Made by a program: the position numbers and the translations under genes. A stretch of 64,000 nt of DNA from Tetracentron sinense (lineage: Eukaryota > Streptophyta > Magnoliopsida > Trochodendrales > Trochodendraceae): positions 3,619,912 to 3,683,911 of the forward strand of contig CM026553.1 in NCBI GenBank assembly GCA_015143295.1, written 5' to 3'. Shown here piece after piece: positions 1-12,038 of the stretch. The stretch's first letter is position 1. Each line of letters starts with the position of its first letter. The notes under the pieces are model-generated. The model did not search any database. It was not told the origin of the DNA and saw only the letters and a program-made list of their open reading frames with translations.

Positions 1-1
1 C

Positions 2-1483
2 TGAGAAGCAAGGCTAGTCCCGTATTTAGCTTATCTTAATATGCTGATTGCTTAGTTAAGAAGAATCACCTTCAGCCACCGAGCCAGGAATCATAACAGG
101 TTTGCCGATGCACTGGCTACCCTCGTCTCTATGGTTCAGATCCCTACGGGCATCATGCTTTTTCTAGTTGAGATTCAACAGCAGGAGCAGCCTGCCTACT
201 GCCTTGAGTTGGATGCAGTATCTGACAACAAGCCTTGGTACACTGAAATCAAGTAATATCTCGAGGACAGGACTTTCCCCCTCGATACCACCAAAACTGA
301 CCGCCGGGCGATTAGAAGACTGGCTATCCAGTTCGACCTTTCAGGAGGAGCCTTGTACAAGAGATCGCCAAATCTGATCTGGCTCAGATGCCTTGACTTC
401 AGTGAAGCAGCACTGGTAGTTGAAGAAGTTCATGGAAGAACTTGTGGTCTACACATGAATGGGTTACTGCTCTCCAAAAAGATTCTCAGACTGGGCTACT
501 ACTGGTCTACAATGGAAGCTGACTATTGTAAACACATACAGAAATGCCACCAGTGCCAGATCTATGCTGACAAGATCAATGTACCGCTAGCAAGGCTCCA
601 CAACTTGACTACTTCTTGACCATTCCTTGCCTGGGGTATCGACGTTATCGGGCCCATAGCTCCGAAAGGATCAAACGGACATCGATTCATACTAGTAGCA
701 ATCAATTACTTCACAAAATGGGTCGAGGTAGCCTCTTATGCCAATGTCGGAGCTTCTGTGGTCCAACGCTTCCTGAGAAGGGATATCATCTGTCGGTACG
801 GAGTCCCATATGAGATTATGACAAACAATGCTCTTAATTTCTACTACAAGGGAATGACTGATCTCTACAAGAATTTCAAAATACAGCATCACAACTCCAC
901 ACCATACAGGCCTCAGACTAATGGTGCAGTGGAAGCAGCCAATAAAAACCTGAAGAAAATCATTGAGAAGATGGCGACCAACTACTTTGCTTGGCATGAG
1001 ATGCTCCCATACACACTCATGGCTTACAGAACGTCCATCAGGACCTCAACTGGGACAACACCATTTTCTTTGGCTTATGGTATAGAAGTAGTCCTCCCCA
1101 TCGAAGTACAAATCCTATCATTGCGTGTGTTAATGGAAACAGAGTTGTCAGAAGCAGAATGGGCACAAACCCGGTATAAGCAATTGAACCTGATTGAAAA
1201 ATTACGACTGAAAGCCATCAATCATTTACAGGCCTATCAGAGGCATATGGCTAGGGTGTTCAATAAGAAATTCAGGCCTCGCAGCATCGAAGTCTGTGAC
1301 TTGGTCCTCCGGAAAGTGTTACCAAATCGCCCTGACCCAAGGGGCAAGTTCACACCAAACTATGAAGGCCCGTACATCGTCCGAGACAAATTCTCTGGCG
1401 GTGCCCTTCGGCTCGAGCAGATGGACGATGAAGGTCTCTGAGAGCCCATCAACATGGACAAAATCAAGAGATATTACGCTTAG
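2..1483 (+). pseudogene. Tat-lineage gypsy pol, 3' part: second RNase H end plus integrase
   Basis: This is the C-terminal part of a retrotransposon polyprotein, cut by the window start. The frame begins with the end of the archaeal-type RNase H typical of Tat elements (NRFADALATLVSMVQIP at about 95), followed by the zinc-binding HHCC region (KCHQCQ), the integrase core (GIDVIGPIAP, VEAANK) and a GPY-type C-terminus (GKFTPNYEGPYIV). It ends at TAG 1481-1483. One frame holds throughout, broken only by stops at 2, 53, 254, 617 and 1439, which mostly look like CAG, CAA, TGG or CGA changed by one transition. The second catalytic Asp of the DDE triad reads Asn (MTNNA where TDNG or TDNA is usual). 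Integrase joins the cDNA to host DNA; this copy cannot be active. Confidence 0.88.
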
Positions 1484-4227
1484 GGTCTAGATCTGATAGG
1501 CAGTTTGTACTCTTAGCTTCTCCGGTAAATGATAGGAAGCCATCCTTGGCACACTCCTCATCCCTAAAATTATAAACCCTTTTACAAAAATCAATGAAAT
1601 CCGCTAGTTAGCCCTTCGAGCCTAACAACCTTTCTTTCATAAAATCTTTTCGGGGACACCCTCCCTTACTAGCCTGTGGCATTTGTTGAACTACGTCATG
1701 ACCTGATCCTGCAAAGGATACATAGGAAACCTGAAAAATCAGGTGCGGTCACAAAAAGGGATAATTACTCCCCAACTCTCCCCAAGCAGAGTCCCTTCTC
1801 CCCAGAAAGAGACACCTCACCAATTCTCCTCATAGAGTCATTACCCAAGCAAAAGTCCTCTCGACTTCCCAGACGAATTGATTCTCAAGGGTACAAAATT
1901 TCCATTCAAGGAAATCTCAAAATAGAAGTCGAAACATTCTTAAAGTCAGAAAATGCCCCGCAGAGACAACCTCTCTGGATTCTCTTCAAATCTTCTTTCA
2001 TCCCTCAGCGGAGTCGACACCAAAGTACAAAATTTCCGTCCAAGGAAATCCCAAAATAGAAGTTGAAACATTTCTAAGAGTCAGGGACTCCCTCGTTGGG
2101 CCCTATATCCAACAGAATCAACTTCTCTCAAGAAGAACATCTTCTCCATCCCCAGTGGAACCAAAGCAAATCCCGAGCAGAGACAATCTCTCTCTTCCCA
2201 GTGGAGACAACCTCTCTCAATTCCCCTAGTGGAATCACTCCCTCCCTATCAGAAGTAAATTTCCTTACAAACAGAGAAAAATTTCCCAGAGAATCAACCT
2301 CTATCAGAAAGGACTTCCCCAGCGGAGCCAAAAAAAACTCCAAGGGAGTGCAAATCAACAATCCCCAGGGTGTCCCAAACTTCGGTCCCCTAGCCTATGT
2401 TTCGTCCTACTCTGAAGTCCTTCTACATCCCCTAGAAACTATGAGTGCAAGTGCAGTATCACATGTACATCCCCCAGCGGAAAAATCACTCCTCTATTCC
2501 CCAAAGGAATGCCACTCAGGGCAATGATGGGAGAAGACCTTTTCCCCAGCAAATCACAAGCTTCCCCTACCCTTCGCGGGCATGAGTGAAAACTAGAAAC
2601 TGCTTCATTGCGTAAAAATTATTCGATTTCCAGACCTAGTCTTGCGACTAGGGGCAAAAAAGGGACAAAAATCGATCAGCTTTGAAGGCATGAGGAAAAC
2701 CGGCAATGGCCTCATCGCGCAAAAATTATGCGAACCCCATGACTTGGTCATTCCAAGGGTAAAAAAGGGAGAAAAAGCTAAAAACCAGTTTGGCAACACT
2801 ACCCGGCAGCAATCAGGCTTACCGTATTCCCCCAATTATCCCCAGTAGTCAGTCTCTCAATGAGATTTATCCCCAATAGAGATTCCAACAGGGCATATCC
2901 CCAGCAAATGATTGATTTTTCAAGCATTCCTCAGTAGAGAATCCTTCGGAAGGCATCTCCCCTAACAGGTGTATAAATATTGGGAAATCCCCAACACACC
3001 TCAAATTCCCCAGTAGTGGTCCATAGTAGAAGTCCACTCCTTGGCAGAGGCTCTGACGGCTCACAACAATACTCTTCCCCAGCAGGAGTTCTAAAGTCCA
3101 TTAAAAAGCTTCTCCTCGGCTAAGGCCACCAGCCTGTAACAGTACATGGACAAGCTTGTCCATCCCCAGCAGCATCCTGCTCTGATTTATACCCCTCTCT
3201 CCGAGAGTGAAAGACAACCCTATTAAGCCCTAATCTAGGCAATTTACTGGCAAATCTGAAAGCTAACCAAGCATTTTGTCAAAACTAAAATCTTTGCAAA
3301 AAATCCCCTACACTTTCTAAAAAAGATTTTTAAAAACAAACTTTCGGTATCAAAATCCATTTATACCAGCCTGCACCAAGCAACCCCGACAAGCAAGCAA
3401 AGGAAACCGATGCCGCATGTCTCCGCCAATTGCGAATCGCCATAGAGTCATGGGAAGGCATTCCCGTCTTTATCCCTGCATGACAGTATAGCATCATATC
3501 AACATGATAAAAAATTCAGTCCACCTTGGGCAACCGTATTCATTCAGGCATCAAGCCTCGAAACCTCGTGACACCCCTGTGTGTCCTTGACATCCTAGTG
3601 CTCCATGAAAATATTGTCACACCGTAGTCTCACTACCCTGTCCTTCTTTGTGACACCCCCGTGTGTCCTAGACATCCCGTTTGTACCTTTACAGTGTACA
3701 CCACCTGCATGTCCCCCTTTTGTGATACCCCCGTGTGTTCTAAACATCCTGGTGCTCTGTGACAATATCGTCACACCGCAGTCTCCCTAGCATGTCTTTC
3801 TTTGTGACACCCCTGTGTGTCCTAGACATCCTGTGTGTACCTTTACAGTGTACACTACCTACACCCCTGTGTGTCCTAGACGTCCTGGTGCTCCATAACA
3901 ACTTCATCACATCGCATTCTCACCAGCATGCCCTTTTTTTTTGACACCTCATGTGTCCTCCGTCCGGCTCTTTTAATCCGCTCTAGGAGAAGTCGTTTTT
4001 GACCCCACCGTTCCGAACAAACTTTCTCGCCGAGCGCCTCTGGGCTATGCCATCTCTGCATCTCTAATTGTCCCTAGTTACTTCCCAGCATTAACACTAA
4101 TCACTTCACATGCACTCATCACTTGAATAATACGCACCCTGCTGTATTTTCCCCAAACCCTATCTAGGTGTAAGAATCGGATGATTCCAGTCTTTTTCGT
4201 TCAAATCGCCAATCTCGGCATTCTCCG
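1484..4227 (+). other. Non-coding 3' region of the left Tat element
   Basis: This 2.7-kb stretch lies between the end of pol and the polypurine tract. It holds no convincing gene; short open frames across 1676-2527 arise from low-complexity repeats. From about 1770 to 3180 it is rich in degenerate CCCCAG(C/T)(A/G)GA-type motifs about 30-60 bp apart, reading like a decayed minisatellite. Long repeat-rich 3' tails are usual in Tat elements. Unlike the Tat element at 39868-59562, no antisense domain is recognisable here. Confidence 0.7.
3570..3965. repeat. Alternating two-unit tandem repeat (about 155-bp period)
   Basis: Five subunits each begin with a variant of CACCCCTGTGTGTCCTAGAC. A-type subunits of about 84 bp (with ATATCGTCACACCG and GTCTTTCTTTG) alternate with shorter B-type subunits (with GTACCTTTACAGTGTACA) in the order A-B-A-B-A, giving a higher-order unit of about 155 bp. 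The last copies are degenerate. The array lies in the 3' non-coding region of the left Tat element, a few hundred bases before its LTR. Confidence 0.75.
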
Positions 4228-4242
4228 ACAAAGAGGGGCAGC
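4228..4242 (+). other. Polypurine tract of the left Tat element
   Basis: ACAAAGAGGGGCAGC lies directly before the TGTAAGCACC that opens the LTR. In this family the RNase H-resistant purine run primes plus-strand DNA synthesis, so its place fixes the left LTR border and the plus-strand orientation of the element. Confidence 0.75.
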
Positions 4243-4310
4243 TGTAAGCACCTAATTTTTACACTCCTAGCTAATTGTGGTTCTGCATTCTTAACCATGG
4301 TTATCCCCAA

Positions 4311-4575
4311 CCGAGTCCCTTAGCCCTAGGATAAACCCTAGTAGACCTTAGGTAAACCCTAGCCAAGCCCTAGGAATAACTTTAGCAAACCCTAGGTCTT
4401 AAACCCTAGTTAAGACCTAATCCTAGGTTTTTAACCCTAGTTAAGCCTAGCCCAAGCCTAGCCTTAGCCTAGCCCAAGCCTAGTCCTAGCTTAGCCCTAA
4501 ACCAAGCCCTACCTAGACCTAGGAAAAACCAAAACCTTTAGGCCCCTAAGCCCTAAACCTTTAGGGCTCAAACCC
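4311..4575. repeat. Degenerate CCCTAG/CCTAAG repeats in Tat U3
   Basis: About 260 bp of imperfect repeats such as AAACCCTAGTTAAG and TAGCCCAAGCCTAG. They resemble the telobox AAACCCTA but are not a true plant telomere array, because the 7-bp register is not kept. They lie upstream of the LTR TATA box, so in U3. Confidence 0.7.
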
Positions 4576-4913
4576 TAGGAGTCCAAGATCTTAGCCTGGG
4601 CCCAAGCGCAGGCCCATTCAAATTTGAAACTCCAACCCCCGTACCGTATGCATGCCTTGGCCAGGCCCTGTGGACAAAAAACCAGTAGGTGTCGGTAATC
4701 GAATTACCGACACCCCTATTTATCAAAGGCTGAGGGATGTTCGTAACCAGATTACCGATATACCTGGATTTCAATGTTTGCAGCATGCCACCTCCCTCCA
4801 CGGTTCAGGCACGCCCTGCACCACCCCTCCTCCAGTTGTAGAACACCCCTCCAGGCCATGAGGACCTCCACCAACCCTTGTCCTAATACCTGGGGTGTCC
4901 CCATAGGACTCCC

Positions 4914-4923
4914 CTATAAAAAT
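4914..4923 (+). promoter_or_regulatory. TATA box of the left Tat LTR
   Basis: CTATAAAAAT lies about 670 bp into the LTR and is followed by a C-rich leader, as expected for the U3/R promoter of a plant LTR. No experimental start site is known; the call rests on position and motif. Confidence 0.55.
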
Positions 4924-5934
4924 CGAACACCCCCACCTCCAAAACCATTCAAAAACTCTCTAATCCGACGCTCTACTCCATTTCAGGACCTCTTTCCTCC
5001 TTCCAGCCCCTCCACGAAGTTCCCAATAGCTCGTAGAAGCTTCCCCAGCTCGCCTTCAGCCCCTATGCAGCTCCACTAAGCTCCACCACCACCCATAGTG
5101 CCGCCACCGAGCTCCATCACTGCAGCAGGGTAGGGCTTCCCCCTACCCTCCCCTTTTTACTTGTCTTGATATCATTGTGAGCCCCTGGTCCATTCCAGGG
5201 GACTTTTTCTCTTGATTTGCAGGTGAAAACGCACTGTGGGGGTCCCTCCCACCTCCTTCATGGTGTGGAAGACCCCCTAAGGGTATAGCCATGTTCTCAC
5301 AGCCTCAGTGGAGTTCTGGGGGTCCCTCAAGCCATGAGGGTAGAATTCGATTTCCAGAAATTTTTGGGTGTCGGTAAACTCAGTACCGACACCCCTGATG
5401 CATTCTGTTTCGAGGCCTGTGCCCTCACCTGGATACTTCTTGGTCTTTCCAAAGGCAGGGTTAGGTCCCCCTTGACCTCCCCTACAACTTACCTGAAGAC
5501 CATCAGACCCCTAGTCAAGCTTAACCAGGGTTAAAACACCAAAGAGCAGAACTGTCCAAGGTGTCGATAATCCTATATAATCCTATTACCGACACCTATG
5601 ATTTTATGTGACAGGGTGATTGTGCCCGTTTGGTACACTGTGGGGCCCACACCAGATCACCCCTAAGGTCCAGTCCAGGCTTAAATTGTTCCCCTTATCC
5701 CAGAATTCAAACCCATAGGTTGTAGTCCCCCTAACTCACCTCCAAACCCAAGTTATAGGGGTGTAAATTTGCCAAAAAATCCCTTTCTCTGTTGGTAATA
5801 ACTTTACTGACAGAGTGTATTTTGAGTTTTTTTGGGCCCTACAGTGGGCCCAAAACCCATGAAGGCCCTCCTTTGAGCTTGGCCTTGACCTCTGGGGTCC
5901 ACCCCGACCCTGACCAGACTTGCCTTTGAGTTAA

Positions 5935-6240
5935 CCATGGTTAACTCAACCATGTTTAAGAGTTAACCATAGTTAACTTACCAAATCAACTTTAAAAAAT
6001 CTGGAAAAATTCCTAAAAATCCAAAAAATTCTAAAATGGTGGAAACCTCTTTTTTTGGATCATGCTCATTGCCTAACCATGGTTAGATGAGCTTAATCAT
6101 GGTTAACACTTGGTTTAACCATGATTAAACTCATTTAAGCCTTGGTTAAATCCCCAAAAGTCATTAAAAGGTAATAAATGTTCTAGCATTGCCTAACCAT
6201 GGTTATCTGGACTAACCATGGTTAGCCCACTTAACTTGAA
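5935..6240. repeat. Cluster of TTAACCATGGTTAA-type palindromes
   Basis: Variants of the 14-bp palindrome TTAACCATGGTTAA or its half-sites (AACCATGGTTA, TTAACCATGATTAA) occur about eight times in 300 bp within the LTR, downstream of the TATA box. Similar TTAACC(A/G)TGGTTAA units occur in the fold-back element at 33730-35638, which looks like chance or convergence. Confidence 0.65.
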
Positions 6241-6296
6241 ATTTTTAAAAAAAAACCCCTAAAAACCCTAAATTAACCTTTAAGGACCATAAAACT

Positions 6297-6670
6297 GAGC
6301 TTGGACCTTACCTTAGGCCTATTGGGCCGAACCCAAGCCTACCGGGTTTACCTTAGGCCTACCGGGCCGAACCCAAGCCTACCAGGTTTACCTTAGGCCT
6401 ACCGGGCCAAACCCAAGCCTACCGGGCCGAACCCAAGCTTACCGAGCTTACCCCCAACCTACCGGGCCCAACTCTAGTCTACCAGACTAAACCTTTAGCC
6501 TATCGGGCTTACCCTTAGCCTACCGAGCCTATTCTCGGCCTACCGGCCCAACCCCTAGTCCACCGGACTTATCCTCGGCGTACAGGGCTCCAACCTTGGC
6601 CTACCGGGCCTGACCTATCATAACCATGCACTTGTCCCACCAGGTTAACTCAACCCTAGTCTACCGGACT
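6297..6670. repeat. Tandem GGCCTACCGGGC minisatellite, about 20 bp units
   Basis: About 16-18 imperfect units follow the pattern CCTTAGGCCTACCGGGCCGAA, 20-22 bp each, with a 40-bp dimeric register in the first part. The units carry near-palindromic CCGGGC/GGCCTA cores. They lie in the 3' half of the LTR (probable U5 or late R). Confidence 0.75.
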
Positions 6671-7100
6671 AGACCCTAAGCCACCCTTGGTGCACACACA
6701 ATACACCCCTTAGCCTCAACACGGGCTCATGTGCCAAAACTACGCTCGGTCTGATCTCACCCCAATGTGAGTACGTAGGCAGCCCAATTCTGGCCCGACC
6801 CTAGTTTAGCTTTTCGCTTCTTAGATTAGTATCAACTAAAACCTAAGGCATTTGACTTATCTTAATTGGCTTAAACCTAGCAAGTAGGGAACCATTGTAA
6901 AATGAAAGTGCTGGGGTGTCTAACACCTTCCTTGGGCTTAACTGAACCTCTTTTCTAGATTTCTAAGCAGATAAGACCTTATCCATTGTATGGGACTTAT
7001 CCTTACCGAATAAATAAGTGGCGACTCTTAACATAAAATCAACTGACTACATTGCCAAGACAGCATTCCTTGTAGGCGTGGGACCCAAAATCCTTGTTCA

Positions 7101-7934
7101 CAGGGCTAAAAAGTAGGGTGTTTGACTTGGCCGGTCAACCGCCCCTCCTAGCAGGTCGACTGGACCCTCGTAATTTTGCCCAGTTGGGCCTTTTTCACCA
7201 TTTCATTAAGGGTTGGTTGGTCTTTTGACCACCCCCTTTGCCTATATATACGCAATTTCATGGGATAGGGTTTCATAAACCCTCAAGGTATAATTTTGAG
7301 AGAAATTGAGAGAGTTTAGAGAGGGAGAAAGGGGAGAAGCTAAGGTGTTATCTAGGGTGATTAAGGTGGAGCTTGAGTTTTCTTCTTCAAGCTTGGATCC
7401 TTCCTTGAAGCTTGGGTCTCACCTTTTCAAGTCTTCTCAAGTTTTTCTCAAATCCTAAAGGTAGGTACCTTCCATTACCTAGCTTTTTTATGATGTAACT
7501 ATTGAATAAGAGGATTAAAGTATGATTTGGAATAGAAATTGTAAGTACACCCTTCTAGTTAACTTAATTAGTGATAACCTATATCCCAAACTTAGGTTTC
7601 TAAGCTTGAAATGTTTAGATTGTTTACATGTGTTTTCCAATTCCTAAATCTACCATGATTTCTCTAAAATATATGATCTATAAAGTACGTTATGGATGTA
7701 ACAGGCTAAGTAACCATGCTCTATGCCATGTATGTCAAAGTATGATTCATATTGCCATGATTCCATGTTTCGAGCTTGTTCATGCATACTAAGATGCTTT
7801 TAAGGTTTTTCCCATAACTATAGAAATGCTTTAAAGTTCAATATGTGAATTCCTTAAGTATTTTCATGCTATTATGATGCTCACCATTCCTTATGCACAA
7901 GTATGTATGCATGATTTAGTTTTCTAAATATAAG
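7101..7934 (+). mobile_element. Tekay-like LTR fragment, left part
   Basis: This is the middle of an old plus-strand LTR. It matches the layout of the Tekay LTRs elsewhere in the window (reverse strand of 17008-18891): remnants of GGTCAACC/GGTCGACTGG palindromes, a CATTTCATTAAGGG motif, then a TATA box in CCTTTGCCTATATATACG (about 7243-7250), then a leader with AAACCCT and CAAGCTTG. Its U3 start is missing, as expected if the left Tat element inserted into it near 7100. The sequence resumes at 27251. Confidence 0.6.
7930..7934. repeat. Target-site duplication ATAAG, left copy
   Basis: ATAAG stands directly before the first LTR at 7935 and again directly after the last LTR at 27246-27250. A 5-bp duplication is standard for gypsy integrase, so the whole 19.3-kb block between the copies arrived as one insertion. 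Confidence 0.85.
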
Positions 7935-8581
7935 GGTGGGGGAAAATTTCCCGGGTTCGGCACGTCAATAGCTTTTGGGCTGGTAGAGCAATCAAAATAA
8001 CATATATTTGTAAATAAGAACAAAAATGGAGAGGAGACGGTTTCGCACCTTGAAACAACTCCGATGATAAAGTCAGTTAAATGAAGAAGAAGGTAACTTA
8101 TAAATCACAAAGGCACTGAAACACTGAGAGTTAGAACACTAAGGTGAAAATTAAGGCACTATATCCAAATATTCCTTGATTGATCCTGATGCACTGGGTC
8201 TCCGGGATATTCATATGTTAAGCTTGGGATGCCCATAGATGACCATCGATGACTTGGATGACCATAGATCTAAGACAGTGCTTTCCACCTAACGTCAGAG
8301 ACAAATGATCGGCTCCTGAGGATCTGCTCCTAAAGTCGGTCTCGTTGTTGACATAAAACGCGGGCTCGTTGTTCATAATGATGACGATACTATTGCCTTG
8401 ATGACTACGAGTTCGTTGGCTAGAGAACAACGTTCTCATTGTGAAGAGCACAACGAGTTCGTTGTTATACACGCAACGAATACGTACTCAAAAACAAATA
8501 TAAGCTCGTATCCAACGTTTAACACCGAAAACATGCCTTATGCCACAACACAAGATTAAATTATGAATTTTATCCCTTACA
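7935..8581 (-). mobile_element. LTR-A of the dimer (outer left)
   Basis: It begins at GGTGGGGGAAAATTTC (the opening T of TGTGGGGG is changed to G) and ends CCCTTACA. It is about 130 bp shorter than the other two because the stretch between GATGACCAT and CAAGACAGTGC is deleted. The minus-strand TATA box that survives in the other copies is altered to a CATATGAATA form. In retroviral sense this is the 3'-most LTR. Confidence 0.82.
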
Positions 8582-9300
8582 ATTAACCCCTTTATGAAGC
8601 TTTGAACGTAATTCAAAATATCAGAAACCTCTCAGCATTCCAGAACAAAAAATACCGTATGCCACGTTGATTTGTACTCAATTCTCAGTTCTTCATATTT
8701 TTGCCCCATTGTGCAGACTTCGTTATGTATATTCCATTGTCCTTGATCTCTTACTTGTATTATACGTGAAAATTTATCGCCGGAACCACTGTAGCACATT
8801 TCTCAAATCTATCACGACTCATTAATGCATGGCAGACTGGTCATCATGACTTTGTCTTATAGAAAGACGATCTTGCCCTTCTTATCGTTGACGTGTATGA
8901 CCGAGATGTAAGGTAAAAGCGTCTTTCAAGACAGTTAATCTGACACATAATATTTTAAATTTCATGGAAATGACCATCTTACCCCATCATGTGCTCACAT
9001 GTATGGCTGAGATTTAAGGCCAAGATAGTCTTTTGTATTTTGGCGCCATCTATATAAGATGTATGGACTGTCGTCTTCCTGACTTTGGGTTTGTTGCACA
9101 GTTATTCTACCGGATTTGCATCTCTCCAACGATTCGTAACTTTGAACCTTCTCACTCAAAGATATAACATTCGTTGTGGTAAGATCTCCTTTGCTGTTGT
9201 TCTGCTTCCACTTTCATTATTCTTGCTATTCGTAGTATATTTGGCATAGTACTCCTTCGTTTGCCCCGTCTGCTCTTTTATTAGCCACAACCTTCTCACC
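8582..9300 (+). promoter_or_regulatory. Upstream region and promoter of antisense gene, copy 1
   Basis: This leader between LTR-A and the start codon of the antisense gene holds no open frame of note. Its first bases, read on the minus strand, give the purine run AAAGGGGTTAAT before the LTR, a weak polypurine tract. On the plus strand TTTTGGCGCC (9038-9047), an exact match to the E2F-type core TTTGGCGC, is followed within 3 bp by TATATAAGAT (9051-9060), about 240 bp before the ATG. The same pair is conserved in copy 2. Confidence 0.6.
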
Positions 9301-10020
9301 ATGTCGACTGAAATAGTTAGGATTGATAGTGATGAAGAAATCGCTTAGACTGATAATATTCCCCAAAATATAGTTGCTTCTGCTCCCATACCCAAATCGG
9401 TAGATAGATACATTCTTGATTTCTACAGAACTAGGTATGAGATTCCTCCATATGTCTGTCTTCATCTAAATGAAGGAGACGTCCACCCTGACTACTTTTC
9501 TTCCTGCACCACCGTATATACTGCTCAGTTCGAAGCGGGATTACGATTCCCACTAGAACCCGTTGTCGATGAAGTCCTTTCTGCTCCACAAGTTGCCCCT
9601 AGACAGATGCACCCTAGGTCTTACAAATATATGTGTCTGATGACTAAATTCAACAGAGATGGATACAAGATAGAATCTAGGCACATCTTCCATTTCTGTC
9701 ATACGGTGAAATGCCGAAAATTTCCTGAAAATGACGATAAGACATACTTGGAATCAATGAGCCAAAATCACGGATATCGTTATGCACCTCCCTGATATAG
9801 ACAAGAATTGGAAAGGAATGCCCTTCATTATTTCCGGTGCCTGGAGAAATGAGAGTGATCGACCCATTCCCTACGAATTTGCTTCGGGTTGCTATTACCG
9901 TTCTACTCACTGATGTTTCATATATATCTTCTGTTTATAACCGAAAATAGCATTTCGTGTGTACAAAAATCTCCAATATGCGCTATACAAAACTTACTCC
10001 TGCAGAGGAACAACGACTAC
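9301..10020 (+). pseudogene. Transposase_28-like antisense gene, copy 1, exon 1 part
   Basis: ATG at 9301 is placed by comparison with copy 2 (22784). The product resembles the Transposase_28 family (putative gypsy type transposon), best seen in the run FEAGLRFPLEP followed by a stretch of hydrophobic helices. It belongs to a protein with a C-terminal coiled coil whose coding resumes after the Tekay insertion at 18892. A TAG at codon 16 stands where copy 2 has CAG, a C-to-T change. Further stops and a small deletion around 9750 break it. The biochemical role of this family is unknown; it lies antisense to the retroelement that carries it. Confidence 0.72.
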
Positions 10021-10732
10021 AAAATACCCCCTAGGAGTTAGGGATACTTTGACTCGTGACCGCTGTATCATACCTCCGATATGATATATAAGGTACACAT
10101 GGAAACCTGCCAGAGTACATAGACAACGTAGCGGAACAATATACAATGCATAGTGGAAACAAAATACACTAAATATAGCAAAAGCAAGGAAACAATCCTA
10201 TAACTTGGTCCAAGTATGAACCAACAAAATATACATGTCTGTAAATATCCAAAAAGGGTGGAGTGGACAAGTCCCACTCTCACATAACAAACTACTGTAT
10301 CTTATGTCTTTTTAATTACTGTCTGTCAACAAAAGTCGAAGTCACGACACCTATCTAAGAAACCATCATCTTGGTAGTGATCCTTGGAAGGCTCCGAGTC
10401 GAAGTACTCTTCCTCCACCCAAGGTTTTGTGCCACATTGATCAAAAGGAACCCGAGCACTTGCCGATGATAACAAATATCGGCTGAGCGTGGAATACTCA
10501 GCGTATACAAACTAATAACCATAAAGCAATAATAGCATAGAGCATGCGAATCATTGAGAACGAAATCCTTAAAACATGTATGAGCGTGGAAACCATGAAA
10601 TAGCATGTGAGATGAGATTCAAAACCAAAACCAATATCGTGTGAGTCAAGCGATAATCATAGTCTTGTGAGTTCTTGTGAGTTCGTAGAGTTCATGGAGT
10701 TGCTTAGAGTCATTTATGATCCGTAGAGACAT

Positions 10733-10800
10733 AGAGCATAGAGCATAGAGCATAGAGCATAGAGCATAGAGCATAGAGCATAGAGCATAAAGCATAGAGC
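10733..10800. repeat. Heptamer microsatellite (ATAGAGC)n
   Basis: About nine perfect or near-perfect units of ATAGAGC lie in the left Tekay LTR. The other LTR of the same element (about 17748-17766) has only two. Since LTRs are identical at insertion, this is replication slippage after integration. Confidence 0.9.
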
Positions 10801-11524
10801 AAAACTATAGAGCCAATACCATAGAGATCTTAGAGTACTTCATTTGTGATTCTTAGAGCTTGTGAGACGATCTTAGAGATATCATGGAGTTCTCGTGAGT
10901 GTGTAACATGATCCTTAGAGCTTGTAAACCGATCTTAGACAAATCATAGAGTTGCTTAGAATCATTTCTTATAAGTCATTTATTGAAAACCCCTTTTGTA
11001 ACTTGAGAAAGCCATGGAAAACATCGGTTCATGCGAGACATGCGAGCATATGAGCAAACGAGAGTACTAGCATAATTTAACACCCAAAATTCTTAGAGAC
11101 ATTACATCAAACACTTAGAGTGCATCATAATAATAACTTACATGCAAGCATAAAACAACCTCTCACCACATCTCAAATCAACGTACATACATAGTAGATA
11201 GTAAGGAGAACAACCCAAGGTAACTAGTAGTATTGCAAGATTGGTAGTAAAGTGTATCTACCTTGGTGAATTCAAAGACTTTGATTCCAAAAGCTTGAAC
11301 AAGCAAGAACCTTGAGTTCTTGGTTAAGAAACACCAAAAGAAGGGAAGGATCTTGATCTTCCTTCAAGCTTGTGCAACTCCTAGCTCACTCCTTCTTCCT
11401 CTTCAAAAGCTCTTAAAATAGGGCACAAAGGGTTTCTGAAACCCTAAGGCACGAACCCAGCCCTTATAGGCAAAGGGTAGTGGCTAAAGTCTTAAACACC
11501 CTTAATGAAGAAAATCTGCGTATG

Positions 11525-11712
11525 ACCGATCGATCGGTGGTACAGACCGAGCGATCGGTGATTGACCGGTCGATCGGTCGTTTCAACTGGTCGATCAGTT
11601 GAAAACACCCTCTCTGGAATTTTTTCCCATACAAAAAAGTTAACCCTTCGATAGCTACCGAGCGATTGGTATAAAACCGGTCGATTGGAGGTTATCACCG
11701 AGCGATTGGTGG
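11525..11712. repeat. CGATCG palindrome cluster in Tekay U3
   Basis: Seven 14-16-bp near-palindromes occur, such as ACCGATCGATCGGT, ACCGAGCGATCGGT and ACCGGTCGATCGGT, about 20 bp apart. They lie just upstream of the TATA position on the minus strand. The sister LTR has the same cluster at about 18489-18655, and the unrelated Tekay LTR at 59563-62019 has four GACGATCGATCGTC units in the equivalent place. Confidence 0.85.
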
Positions 11713-11946
11713 TCCCCTGTTTTTTGCAAAAACCCTGTTTTCACCACTTGGATCTTCTCCAATCCCATTCCTAACACGTTTAACGTTTGAAACACATTCC
11801 TTAAGGATATGAAGATCTATTAAAACATGCACACCACATATCCAAACACGTATATTAGCATAAGGCCCATTAGTGAACAAAACCACACTTGAGCACTATT
11901 CACATACTATTCATTACTTAGTGAAATAAAAATTCGGGGTTCTACA

Positions 11947-11962
11947 TCCCTCCCCCCCTTAC
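11947..11962 (-). other. Polypurine tract of the Tekay element
   Basis: Read on the minus strand, AAGGGGGGGAGGGA abuts the LTR start TGTAGAACCC and is preceded by the GGACGAAATTCTT motif that is conserved before the tract in Del/Tekay elements. It fixes the left border of the internal region. Confidence 0.85.
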
Positions 11963-12038
11963 AAGAATTTCGTCCTCAAAATTAGAACGACACCAAAAGC
12001 ATAACAAAGCAAAATACATACAATCCAACGAAGAAAAA

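Larger units (their letters stand above)
4243..7100 (+). mobile_element. 3' LTR of the left Tat element (about 2.86 kb)
   Basis: The start (TGTAAGCACC) is fixed by the polypurine tract. The end is placed at the CA of CTTGTTCA near 7100 because Tekay-like LTR sequence begins just after it; an end at 7102 is equally possible. The matching 5' LTR is outside the window, so neither terminal identity nor target duplication can be tested. It carries a TATA box at 4914-4923 and three internal repeat zones (4311-4575, 5935-6240, 6297-6670), all annotated separately. No gene is seen in it. Confidence 0.75.
10021..11946 (-). mobile_element. 3' LTR of the Tekay element (left on map)
   Basis: It is nearly identical by eye to 17008-18891, apart from the lost terminal 11 bases and slippage in short repeats: GCATAGA-type heptamers at 10733-10800 occur about nine times here and about twice in the other LTR. 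The U3 carries seven CGATCG-centred palindromes (11525-11710). The promoter motif is shortened to CCCTTATAGG near 11463 where the other copy has TATATAGG. Confidence 0.87.

Noticed and set aside
2096..2527. 143-codon frame in the left Tat 3' region
   Set aside because: Its sequence is made of degenerate CCCCAG-type repeats, has no recognisable domain and overlaps an equally open antisense frame.
4311..4575. Interstitial telomere array
   Set aside because: CCCTAG/CCTAAG motifs lack a stable TTTAGGG register and belong to the U3 of a Tat LTR.
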